From: Burhinus oedicnemus | Lineage: Eukaryota > Chordata > Aves > Charadriiformes > Burhinidae | Length of the DNA stretch: 64,000 nucleotides | Assembly: GCA_008921705.1 (NCBI GenBank) | Contig: VFFE01007667.1 | Span: 953,820 to 1,017,819 of the forward strand | Direction: 5' to 3' | In this document: positions 47,862 to 58,900 of the stretch, piece after piece | Numbering within the stretch: position 1 is the stretch's first letter | How the letters are laid out: each line of letters opens with the position of its first letter | The notes under the pieces: generated by a model | The model's input: only the letters and a program-made list of their open reading frames with translations | Databases searched by the model: none | Told to the model about the DNA's origin: nothing | Program-made: the position numbers and the translations under genes

Positions 47862-50800
47862 CTGGAATGAGCACAAGAGGTGTCAGAGCAGAGCATCTAC
47901 CTGCAGGAAGAGTGGATGATAGATTAAATACTATTTTCTCCCTCGTTCAAGGACTGTCCTTGTCTGAAAGAAACAGGACAGGAGCCAACGGCATATATAA
48001 CTGTCCCAGATCCCCTTCTGGTCAGCAGTGCTGGCACACTGTTCCCATGGGGGAGTGACATGAAATGACCACTTGCCGGTGGGTGGCCAGGGAGTCAGGC
48101 TGCTTGGGGACCTGCCTGCTCTGTCACTGCCTCCCGGTGCTTTTTTTTGCCTGTAGACAGCCAGAGAGCTTCAGTCTGCAGGGATGTCACCTGCACTGAA
48201 TTCGCTTAGTAACAGCAAGCAGAAAACTGTAAAATAAATCAAAATCATCCCTTTTGAAGCTTCTTGCTGAGCAGGAATGAGGACACATTTGTTGCTCAGC
48301 ATGGTACAAGTCTTTGAAGGCATGCTTTGTGGAGGAGACAAAGGCTGGGCATGGCCCTGCCTCATCCTCAGCCCAAACACAGGCGCTGGGTTCCTGAACG
48401 GACTCTGGGAGAGGTTATCTTCCAAATGGGGACCCCCAGACACCAGCAAGGAAAAGTCCAATCCATGAATTCCTGAAGGATTAAGCACTAGCTGCTCAGT
48501 AAGCATTAACTGCTCAGCAGCGTCAGGGCTGGAGAAGGTGTGTGCGGACCTCCAGGCTTCCAGGTGCTCCTACTGGTGAAAAAGGAGGTGTCCCCATGGT
48601 TGGCAGCTGCTGGGATGAGTTTTGGAGTCAAGGTGCCTGGGGAGGTGATTCGTCACCTCTGCCTGTCTGGGAGCAATACTTCTCATTACCTCTGGTGGGC
48701 CCTCGGGAATGAGGCGGAGGAGCTCATTGCATGTCACAGGCTCTTTATTTAGGTTCGCTCCACTGGATAAAAGAGGGGACTCTTCACGTGAAGCCTCCTC
48801 CTCTGTCCCCGGGTCGGGCCGAACCGCTGCCTCCATAACCACACAGAGCTGGTCCAGGCTGTGCCGCAAGCCCGACTGGAAGAGAAAGAGATTTGGGGGG
48901 GTCTCCAAAGGCAGGCAGCAGCGGTGTCCTGAGGACAGCCTTTAAAGGGCATGATTTCCTCCCGCACATTTTTTACTCCTGGTAGTTACCATCTCAAGAG
49001 TAAAAAACAGCATTGCCCAAGAGCTGAGCCCAGCACTTGGAGCTGAGTGTCTTCATCCCACAGCCCTGCTGCCATCAGCTGCCTCTTGTGCTGGCGACTG
49101 CTCCCAGCAAGATGGTCACAGCCTAGCACAGAGAATTTTGTCTTTAAAAACTATATCAGTTATATCAGCCAATACGTGAATTGGCGTGTTACTGTCCATC
49201 CCCCGACCTGCATCTGTTGGTTCATCCAGTGAGATGAGCAGCCTTGAGATTTTCGGAGGGTTGTACCCCCTCACCTCTTATCCCGTGGCCATGGTCAGCC
49301 AGGGCACTTCAGTGCAGGAGAGCAATGTGTGTTATACACCCGCAGAGGGGAAAACATTTTCCGAAAGCCAAGAGGACAAATTTTTTATACAGTTAACCCA
49401 GTACAGTATTTACTTATTCCTCAGGCTATTCCATTTAGTTCGGGAGGACTGCTCAAGGTGTCAGCTATTTCAAGTTGTGACACATGCTTTCAAATTTGCC
49501 CCTGACTCTTGATGACTTTCCTTTATTACAGTTGTATGGTTAATTATCCAGACACGCATGTACCACACGGCCTAAACAAATTCCTACTGAACTGGGCACC
49601 GACAGTTTATCCACCTCCCAGTCTGTCCAGCTCCCAGTTCACAGCAGGGGATGCCCAGGACACTCAAACACTTGGTTCTCCTTGCCAACCTCCATCCCAC
49701 CAAAGCCAGGACGTAGGGGTGGACCTGCTCGTGTCAACTGCAGGAGCTCGGGCTGCGCCCACCGTCACTTACTGCTCGTGTCCTCTGCAGGTCCGTGATG
49801 TGGGCTGACAAGGACTGGAGACAGTGCTCCGGGCTGAAGTGTATGAACCACAGCTGGGACAGGCAGGGTTAAGGAAGGGGTCTTTCCACGCTTCCCCTTC
49901 TGCAGCTCTCCATCTCCATGCAGGTCGTGGTACGGATCTCGCAGGAAACAGAGCAAAGGCAGGCGGTGCCCACGGGATGCTCAGGACACAGGGACTAAAT
50001 AACACATCGCAGGGCTGATTTTAAGCCAAGAGGGTCTGGCCTAAGGCAAACCTCAAGGTAAAGGGGAAGAGAAGAGGGGTGGCAGCGCAGGAGGACATTT
50101 TCCCAAAGGGCAGCCAGTCCTCCTTGCACACCTCCTGCACCCTGGAATAACACAAGACCATTGCCCAACACTCATCTCAGTAGCCTTACATCTAAATAAA
50201 CTGGTGGGTCACCTTAGCTTAACTCCCCTAAACTCCATCTTGCTTTCTTTCCTTTGTTTCTAGGAATTCATTCCATCTATTTTTTGCAAAATTTACTGTA
50301 CTTGGTGCTTGTCTTCAGGATGGAGGCAATGTTTCCGAAGAGACTACCAAGAGCAACATGTTGGGGATGTGAGTCCTGCCAGCTTTGAGAGCAGCAGCCC
50401 CTCAAAAGGCAGCCAAAGGTCTACCCTTGTGTATCTACTCAAGCTGCCATCATCAAGGGGATTCAGGAACAGCGTAAAAACTAGAGGGTTAAATTGGATC
50501 TGTCATTGGAGCAGACTGAGAAACTGTAAATCTTTGGGTAGTTTTCTGCTCTCAGGCAGTTCTGAGACACGTAGGTAGAGGTGAAGGCTCCTTGGATGAG
50601 TCCTCACTTACTGCGGTGCAAAACTATGCTGGTCTGAACAAACGTGTAATTCAAGTTCTTAAGTGTTTCCTCCTCATTCTGCATGACTTCACCCCTGGCA
50701 GCCCTCCTGCTGTATTCCCTGGCTCCTTCTCTGACCCTGTGTTTCAGCCTTGGTTCCCTCTCCATTTCTAATTCATACCTCCCTGTATATATGGGGCGGG

Positions 50801-53800
50801 GTGAGGTCCACCAGCAAATCTGGGAGACCATCTCTCTCACCTTCCTTTAACGCTTTTATGCTGTCTTAAAACTCTCTTCTTTCCCCTAAATCTTTGTCTG
50901 GTCCAGAAAAGGTATCTCTAAAAAGCAGCAAATGAGCCTCCCCCTGCCTGGTTTCTTCAGCCTGCATTTTTAAAAGGCCATGAAGGTCAGAAGTGCTTGG
51001 CAGGTACAGACCTGGCTGCCAGGCACACGCCCCGTGAAATCAAGTTCTCTAATGTGCCTGAAGGAGGGAGCCCAGGGCTACAAAACACGCGGAGAGCAGA
51101 GGCACTTGGATGCTGTTGGCTTAGTTTGTCTCTGCAAAGCAGAACATGAGCGCCCAGGGACGGGCATGCTGGTTTTCTCCATGTTGGGTTGTTGGGTTTT
51201 TTTTGCCTTAGGCACATTGCTGTCACTCTGCTCATAACAAGAATCATCACTGTCATGTAGGTATAATACACTTTCAGGAATAATTGCCTGCCCAAAGGAC
51301 TAATCCCACTTCATTCTTTTAGACTCATTATTTCATATTGCCTTTGGGTACATCTCAATCCCCACTTACAGGAGAAGAAAGAATACCCAATCCCTCACAC
51401 CACCCAATAGGAGAAAAGAAAAATCCTAGAAATCCCAGAAATCCCACCCACTGGAAATCCTCATGGTTCATAACATCAATAAATACCTCCACATTATTAG
51501 CTACCCAGGAGGGGTTAAATGATTCCCTCCAGAAAGGATACTTGTAGGATGTTGTGTGGCCCATCCAGAGTATCTGTAATCCCCAGTATCAAACTGTGTT
51601 TGATAAAGATTTCATTGACAGCTGCCAGCCTCACATCTGTATTCATATTTATCTATTAAAGAATGCAGGAAAAATTAACACACTCTACAGCAAGAGCTGG
51701 GTGAGCCTACAGATACAAACCGCAGCTGGATAATCCGAATACCGTGTCTCTGTAAGGGAAGCGGTAGCAAAAGCAGTCTGCAGTCAGGTAGGACCGTCAC
51801 CAGCCATCAGTATTGACCTAGCCACCACCAGCAGATGTCTGAGCAGCCAGAAATCTCACTACAGATTATTTCTTTTATAGACAAGATGTCTGAAGTAGAA
51901 TTGGCTTCCAGTATGATGTTCTCTCTTCCTTCCCCAGCAGTCCCTGAGTGCAGGACTCCTTTCCTGAACCTCTGTGCACCCGCACATTTGCCAGGTTTCC
52001 CTTTGGAAGAATCGTTGCACAGCTGCCATTAGAGGCTTGCTCCAAAATCCATTCAAATCAGCGCAAAGACCCCTCTGGATTTTAAATCAAGCCTTTCCAA
52101 TATTATTCTTCAGATAGCTCCTTAGAAATTTCCATACTCCTATGATTCCTACAAACAAAAGTTGACAACAACGAAGCAGTGGATGCTGCAGGCTGGTTGC
52201 CTCTCACGCTAACGTCAGCTCCCTGTTTCCTTCTACTGCCCAGTCTACCTTGGTTTTATAATTTTATTGAAACTTCTACGGGTTAGGAGCTGCCTTTTCG
52301 TTCTGGGCCTGTCACAAGGTCCAGAGCACCACAGCGACACAAGTAAATGCTGCTATTAATGGCTGCTCACAGCTGAGACTGCAAGGACTGTCGTCAGAAG
52401 CAGGGCAGGAGCCGGCTCTGCTGGCAAGTCCCCACGGTTTCCCACCAGCCGTGGGCGTGCGAACAGCACTCTGCAACAGGCTGCTTTATCTCCAGCGACA
52501 GCAGGCGCTTTGAGCCAGCCTGCTGGGCTCCAGCACCTACTTTTTAGGCATTACGACACCAAACCTGGCTGTAAAACATCCCTTGCCTGAACCTGATTCT
52601 CCAAATCTGCTGTAAAAATATTCCTTCCTCCCCGGATAACTATGTTCTTCATATGCATCTAGGAGATGACCTGGGTCCCAGCGCTTTGGTGCGAGGGAGT
52701 CCTGCTCCCCACACGCTGTGTCCCCACACACGAGCAGCCTCCTCTTACCTTCCTCTGGCGACGATCGATAACCAGTATCACAACTACAGTGACTGCTACA
52801 GCAGCCAGTGTCACCAGCACGCTGGCCTCCCAGTAACGTCCAAAGGAACACAGCTGGACTGTGGAGTAAATGTTTGTCCAGAGAGACACATAGAAAACCT
52901 ATAAAAACCCAGAGAGACTGATAATACTTACAAAACCATGAAAGTGAGAAAAGTCAAGGGAATAAGAAAACTACCGATGCCTTCTCCCAGGGTAATACCT
53001 TACCATAAATTAAGTCACATGAGATTTTTCAGAGGGTGAGAAAGGACAGAAGTTCTTTCCAATAATAAATAGGGGAAAGAAAGGACTAGAAGGACTGAGT
53101 GAGCCTTAGTTTATTATAAAAAATTACCAGTCACCAAAGACAGAGAGTGAATTATTAATGATGATTCATACCTAGGAAGGATTTGAACCGAGTTCTTCCA
53201 TTTAGATAAGAAATGCACTCACTGAGGCATATTGATAATACTTCTCATAGTCCCTGTATTTAGAAAGCTCCTTTGTCAAAGCACTCAAGGTGGTGCAGAG
53301 ACTACTCAATTACAGTAACGCTCAAATGGTGGACACTGACACTGAGCTCAAGGACTATGTTAAGGACTGACAAACTTGGCCCTTGCATAAAGACAGGCAA
53401 AATTGAATTCGTTTGGCCTTTACTTCAGATGGCGTGCATTTGGGCAGGAGACTGCCTAGAAGCAAATATGACATGTACAGAACAGAGTGTCACAGCATCA
53501 TCTTGTAATATCTCATTTGCACTAAACAGGCACCAAAATCCTCAAAACACTGAGCACCAATTCCTACAATACCAGTAAAAGGAGGAGAAGACATGTATTA
53601 CAGCTATCCAAAAAAACAAATGCAACTAAAATGAAGGAGCAAGATTTTATCACTCCCTCAGCACGCTGCAAACTATCAACCTTACAGTAGATGCTAATGG
53701 TTGGGGTCTCTGAAGGAGCTTCTCTCACCAGAAGAAGCCAAACAAGACTAGACAAGCAACTCAGTAACCAAAGTTGACTGGTTCATTGGTCTGAATTAGC

Positions 53801-55912
53801 ATTGGGACCAGAATATCTACAGGTTTTTAAAATCAAGTTAAAAAAAACCCCTGATATAGGTAACACTACCTCAGCATATGCTGCCTGTACAGCAATGGAC
53901 AGCCCACTTCTGTGGGACTACCAGCAAGGGGCTGGAGAACGTGCCTTGCCCTCCAGTCTGTAAACCGGGAATTCCAAAGGAGCCTTCAGGCCACTGGGAT
54001 ATGTGAAAACGAGTGTCTCTTCCCCATCCAAACCTCTCTTCCTCCCTGGGCACAAAAATCCCAGCTGTAGATCTTGGTGCATCTCGGCAAGTGAATGTCT
54101 ATGAGAAGCTTGGGAGAGACCCCACCATCCTTACCATGGCAATGGCTATCTGGAACACCCTGGAGTTGTAGAACATGTACCGTCTCACTTCAGGCTTCAG
54201 GACAGCATCCTGGATTAACCTTCTCCACTGATCTGCTGCCACCTGCTCAGGGAGCAAACAGCAAACTGGGGCCACCCTCCAGTTTCAGGCTCCTAGTCCC
54301 ATCAGAACTAGTTTGGGCAGTCATTGTGGGGCCAGGCTGGCACTGCAACTCAAAGCTGTGCCCCAGAGCACTCTCCGGCAGAGCGCACCTCCAATCTCAT
54401 CCATACAACTGTCACAGACCAAACTCTTGTGTTCTTTCCTCATTTGCAGTGAGTAATATCTCCCCTGGAAAGTGCAAGGAAAGTCACAAGAGAAAACCAC
54501 CTTTTTGTGACAAAGGACAAGACAAGACAGATTGTCCCAGGGATGCCCCATCCCATCACAGTGACTTTCAAGCCACTCAGTAGAACCTCTGTTGAATGGG
54601 TTTCTTCATGGAGGTTTAAGCCAAAATCATTACAGTTGACTTGCAGTCCATGGGGAACAGACTGAAGTTGAACTGAAACAAGCGACTCTCAAACCAAAAA
54701 AAAAAGCTGTCTGTGATGTGGGTGCACATGCAAATGAAGGTAATCCAGCTAGCATTCCCTCCTACAGGGTCCCCAGGGGAGATTACGCATGAGGAGTTTA
54801 CCTGAACCCCAAGGGACTTCAGTCTCTCTGCACAAAGCTCCATGTCAAAGGAGGTGGCTGAGCAGTTGTTGTCCATGCTGAGCACCATGAGCACCTGGCC
54901 ATTGAAGGGTTCTGCAAGAGCCCAAAGGAATCATGAGCACCACTCTGGCATGGGTTTTTCTCCCAGCAGCTAAGGAGCACATGGAAAAGGGAAGGCTGAG
55001 GAACACAGACCACCCTGATGTGTTTTAAATGGATCCAGACTCTCCCCTTGGTCATTTCTAATAACATCACAGGGAGCTTTGGAAGCAGCCTGTTGTCCTC
55101 TGTAAGGAAACAACCTACAAAGAAAAAAAAAAGGGAACCCCAAACATTCCAGGACTGACCAGTCAGAGATAACATGATGATCTGATCTTCAGCAGGATAA
55201 CGTCTTGCCTTACTGATCCCTAACCGAAAGGACAATGGACTCAAGCTGCTTGGTGTTGCTAAGGCTGTCTGCCTCAGAAAGAGCCCCCATTGCCTACCCA
55301 CTGCAATAAAAAGTTTGAGCAACCAAATTGAAATGCCTTCCAGTAATCATATTGTCTGGGATGTCAAAGGGCTGCACTGGAGCATGAGCCCTATAGATCC
55401 TCCAGCATCCAGGTCCCCGCTCCAGCAGTGCTCCTGGGCAGCATGGCTCTGCCCAAGGCTCTCAGCTTCCCTGTTTCAGCTTGGGCTAGGATCAGAGTTG
55501 TAATCTAGAGACCCAGCTTGCAGCCAGGCACCTAGAAAGTGTGAAGACATCCTGTCCTAGATTTGAGGAGCAGGCTGCTCAGAGCTGAGGCAGAGCAGCC
55601 TTGGAGTGGCACAGGAGAGCTGTGATCTCCAGGCATCCCATCTGGCATTCATCTAGAGCTTACACAAGCTGTGCTACGTCAAGAGGAAGAGATCGGGTCT
55701 AAGGAAGTGCCTTGTTCAGATGAGATGCTGTTTCACTGAAACACTTCACCCAGCTTTCCTTCCTCTTGGCAGATCCGGGGTCAGCCAGGTGTCCCCTGGG
55801 GCTGCTCCCGCTGAGATGCCACTTAGTGCTCTCCCAGATTGCTGTGCTGGCTGAAACGCAGCATGCACTCACCTTTCCCTTCTCTCCCACTTAGGTCCTC
55901 CATCCCCATCAT
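47682..55912 (-). CDS. TMEM268: TMEM268 (C9orf91) gene, complete coding region, 8 coding exons
   Basis: The coding exons, in transcript order, are 55912-55873, 54911-54802, 54242-54135, 52898-52749, 51652-51542, 49853-49773, 48875-48690 and 47861-47682. Together they give 966 nt, or 321 residues plus TGA. Every intron is GT/AG; intron 1 is phase 1 and the rest are phase 0. The order of conserved blocks matches human TMEM268 as I remember it: NGQVL then SFD, VRRYMFYNSR, NIYST with VTLAAV, RLAAVNE, LWFIHF, LCVVME, and QQLL with RLLVT near the end. Two hydrophobic helices lie at about residues 79-102 and 112-130, followed by basic RRQRK. No signal peptide is visible. The human protein is about 342 residues; the difference is mainly a shorter N-terminus here. 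The family is assigned to a domain of unknown function (DUF4481, from memory), and its biochemical role is not established; a link to integrin beta-4 in human cells has been reported. Identification is strong; function is not. Confidence 0.95.
48690..48875 (-). CDS. TMEM268: TMEM268 coding exon 7
   Basis: This exon has 186 nt, acceptor CTTCCAG and donor GTAATG. It encodes residues 201-262. It contains the conserved LDQLCVVMEAAV motif, an acidic low-conservation stretch (GTEEEASREESPLL), and then ELLRLIPEGPPE, which leads straight into the next exon. The human protein has LSQLCVVMETGV, an acidic linker ending APLLPG, and LHQLVPEAEPEE in the same order. Confidence 0.95.
49773..49853 (-). CDS. 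TMEM268: TMEM268 coding exon 6
   Basis: This exon has 81 nt, acceptor TGTCCCAG and donor GTAAGT. It encodes residues 174-200, LWFIHFSPEHCLQSLSAHI and then TDLQRTRA. The human segment has LWFVYFDLENCVQFLSDHV, the same length with the same aromatic and Cys positions. Both flanking introns are phase 0. Confidence 0.93.
51542..51652 (-). CDS. TMEM268: TMEM268 coding exon 5
   Basis: This exon has 111 nt, acceptor TTTAATAG and a weaker donor GTATCC. It encodes residues 137-173. The block NTDVRLAAVNE, followed by HSLILGITDTLDG and ending NILQ, matches the NTDLRLAAANG, VLLGVTDTVEG and SVIQ series of the human protein. It lies just after the membrane hairpin. The exon is too short and lacks a useful ATG, so simple ORF searches miss it; it was found from the expected order of conserved blocks. 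Confidence 0.93.
52749..52898 (-). CDS. TMEM268: TMEM268 coding exon 4 (membrane hairpin)
   Basis: This exon has 150 nt, acceptor TTATAG and donor GTAAGA. It encodes residues 87-136 and carries most of helix 1 (VFYVSLWTNIYSTVQL), a short polar turn (CSFGRYWEA) and helix 2 (VLVTLAAVAVTVVVILVI). It ends in the basic cluster DRRQRK. The strong positive charge after helix 2 suggests both termini face the cytosol, a prediction from charge only. Confidence 0.95.
53160..53232 (-). repeat. Possible tRNA-derived SINE relic in TMEM268 intron 3
   Basis: On the minus strand a B-box-like GGTTCAAATCC (53190-53180) lies about 35 bases after an A-box-like TGCCTCAGTGAGTGC (53230-53216), the spacing of a tRNA-type promoter. 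The stems of a functional tRNA cannot be drawn, so this is at most a decayed tRNA-derived repeat. Confidence 0.3.
54135..54242 (-). CDS. TMEM268: TMEM268 coding exon 3
   Basis: This exon has 108 nt, acceptor GAGCAG and donor GTAAGG. It encodes residues 51-86, from VAADQWRRLI through KPEVRRYMFYNSR to FQIAIAM. The last seven or so residues begin the first membrane helix, which continues in the next exon. The human counterpart has VPADQYRSL and VRRYIIYNSR at the same places. Confidence 0.94.
54802..54911 (-). CDS. TMEM268: TMEM268 coding exon 2
   Basis: This exon has 110 nt, acceptor TTGCAG and donor GTAAAC. It encodes residues 14-50 and carries the conserved NGQVLMVLSMDNNC and SFDMELCAERL blocks, matching NGQVLTVLRIDNTC and SFDLGAAEEQL of human TMEM268 as I recall it. 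This is the predicted cytosolic N-terminal region. Confidence 0.93.
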
Positions 55913-55919
55913 CTCTTCA
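55873..55919 (-). CDS. TMEM268: TMEM268 first coding exon, with start codon
   Basis: The exon follows a pyrimidine-rich acceptor ending in GAGCAG (AG at 55920-55921 on the plus strand) and ends at the donor GTGAGT. The first ATG is at 55910-55912. A second ATG follows directly and a third lies two codons later, all in frame. I chose the first, but the second has a comparable context. Residues 1-13 and one base of codon 14 are encoded here (MMGMEDLSGREGK plus the first base of a Glu codon). The phase-1 end joins exactly to the AA that opens the next exon. Because the exon starts at a splice acceptor, a 5' noncoding exon must exist further right. Human TMEM268 has a longer N-terminus before the conserved block. 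Confidence 0.85.
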
Positions 55920-58900
55920 CTGCTCAGGAACAGGAGATGCCAAGCAAAATGAGGCAATTACATTACAACAGGACGTGACTGCATCAAGTCAAAAAGGGAA
56001 GAGTAGACGCATCTGAAATCTCCAGGATAACAAAGTCCTGTTTGTTTGCTGAGGTTTATCTCCTCCCGACACAGAGCAGTGGAGGTGGTGGGTATAAAGC
56101 AAGAATAAAATCAAATGGCCTCAGCCTTGGGCTCGGCTCTCCTGTTCTCCATGGCTTTGGTCAAATTGCTGGGCACAAAGTCTAGCAGGTTGGGTGCCAA
56201 GCTGAGATACCCGAGATTTGCAGAGGGGCTCAGCTCCTCCACCTCTGCTGGAGGGACAAGAGCTGCTTCACCTCTGCAAAAGCTGAGCTCCAAGGAGGTG
56301 CCATGAACTGAGCAAGCAAAAAGGGTGCCCTGCTGAATGGTGCGTGGAGGTCTCGGTGAGAGGAGCCATCCATGGCACTTCTGAGGCACAGCACCTCAGG
56401 CGGTTTCAGAAGTAGTGCTGCAGAGGGGGAGCAAATTGTTACCAGGGAAGGGAGTCACGTGGAAAGCACAGGTCAAGTTCCCCAAAGATTTCTTGACTTT
56501 TGAAGGCCAAAAGAAGAGGACTTCTGGGGTCCTGGCTTTCAAGAGGTGGATGTCCATTCATTCCTATATATCAGGCTTTCCAAAAAAGTCACCGTGTCTC
56601 CATCCCCTCCCCAAAATGCTGAAGGATCCATAATGTTTAGTTACTTTTGCAAACGAAATGCTGTTAATGAACATCTTTGAAAAATCTGTCTTCTGTTATT
56701 TTAAGGGCACTGTCCTCAGAACCGCCTTTCTCCTTATCATCAAGTTGCTTGCTTACCTTTCACCCACTGCAGGGATCCTTCCTTTAAATCACTCTTACAG
56801 TAGAGGATGGAGGAAAGCGACCCGTTTTTCTCGTTTCCACCAGCTTGGTTTTTGTGGGCCATGCTGAAGGTGCTTCTCCTTGAGGTACTCTTATGTCTGA
56901 TTGTCAGAAATTCAGCACTTTGTGTATCTGCCTTATCTTTCACCGCTAAGAAACACCGATTCAGCCCCAAGGCAGCAGGCAGCCGCTTGCTCTCCTGGTT
57001 GGGGAGCGGATTGTGAAATCCTCATTCACACGCCCACTGACAACTTTCTTGAGATCCTGCTTTCCATGAGCAAGGAGGCATTTTCTAGCCCTGTAAAGAG
57101 GAAAAGAAAATCCCAAACCTTGCAGAGACAGCAAATAAATGGTAACAGCCCAAATCCCTTGGGTGTACTCTGCTCTTTGGACCCCGCTCCCTGTGGATGT
57201 TATCACCAGGTAGGTGTTAACCAGCCACGAGCGCAGCATGCACGGGCTCGCCTTTTGCTGCGATTACCTATTTTTGTTGTTGTTGTTAATAGGTGGAAAA
57301 GTTATCCTCAAATATTCCTTAAATTATGCCGACATCCTTAAATATTCATAGTTTGTAAAAACTAGTCAAGGAATAGGCAGGTTTTCTCCTTGCGAAGCCG
57401 ATAGGCGTTTTGCTATTGCTGTCAGCAGGCGCTTTCAGAGGAACACGGAGCCGGTGTAAATGCCCCTCCCTGGAAGCGATGCACCCTGCTCACTGACGCG
57501 GTGGATAATTCCCCGTCGCACGAAGGAAGCAGTGCAGGTAAGGAAGAAAAATGCACCCACTGAAGGCAGTGGCAAGCAGGAGCTCTCACGCAGCAGCAGG
57601 GAAGCCTTTGAGGGTCTCTGCTTTCCCTTCCCTTCTCCTCTCCACCGTGGGCAGTGCCAGGAGCCGACGGGGCATGTCCCCACAGCAGGCACCGTGCCCA
57701 TGGGTTTTCCAGGATGCTGACGTAGGTCTCCAACCTACTGCCAGGACCTGAGAGCGGTTATTAAAGCAAATGCTCGGAAGGCTCTGAAGTTTACTTTTCA
57801 ATTATCTTCCACTCCTGGGGCTCAGCTGCATCCACGCTGGCTCCCCAAAACTATTGTTTACTTTTTAACCTCAGGTCTGTCTTACTTTTGCACCAGGAGT
57901 CTGTTGCTGTCTCTCGGTGTAAGGGTCCCTCACGGAGCTCATCTGCTCTCCTTCCAAAGAGCATTGCTTTATTTTTGACTGATGGTTGTTGCTGCAATTA
58001 CCCCACCTCGCACAAAGCCAGGAGAGTCACTGGTTGAAGGACCGTCAGAAAGGAAATTGAGGCAAGGGAAACAACACGAAAGGTTCTTCTGATTGCAGAA
58101 AAAAAACTGCAGAGGGCTGGAAACTCACACTTAAAGGAATCAAGCCATGCTACCCATCACACAAGAGGTGTGCGGGGTGTGTGTGTACCCGGGATGGGCA
58201 CAGCACCTGCTCTTCACCGGCACAGGTGAGGAGCGATCCTGCTGTACGTTGAGCACGGCTCTCTGGTGCGATTTCCTCGCAGGGCATGGGCAGGCATGTG
58301 TTACAGAGCATGTCTCCCAACAACAAAATGTGGATTCAAACAGTAAATTTTCTCCCTGCCTCCCCCGCGCCTCCCCTTCCCCTTTTGCCTTCAAACCCTT
58401 CAGGTTAGCATCAAACAGAAGGGAAAATGAAAAACAAGACAGAAAAGCCTGCACAAACCACCAGCAAGGCAGGGAGTGAAAAACCAGCTGGAACAAAACC
58501 TAATTAAGACATACCACCCTGTTGCTGCTGCTGTCATGTTAAGTTAGAGACGAATCAAGGCTCTCTGGCTTAGACGGCCAGAATTTTGAGTCCCTGGAGG
58601 ACAGTCCCCAGGAAGCGACAGCAAAGGGTGCAGCAGGGTCAGGGCAGCTCAGCCTTCCCCAGCCTGTCCCAGGGCTGCGGGAGGGAAACAGCCTTCCCCA
58701 GCCGGGACCAGCTCGTCGGCAAAAGCACCTTTGCTTTTACCTCTTCGTGCAGCATAGATTTGTTTGGCTCCATTGCCTTTTACTGCAAAATGACTGCCCA
58801 TTTTTAGATATCAGTCCTCCCAAAACTTCCTCCTGTGCTAACACGAGGGGCATCCTTACATCTCCTGCACTCCCCAGGCTCTGTTTCTCTACATCTCTTC

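Noticed and set aside
53160..53232. Functional tRNA gene
   Set aside because: Acceptor and anticodon stems cannot be formed; only the box-like motifs remain.
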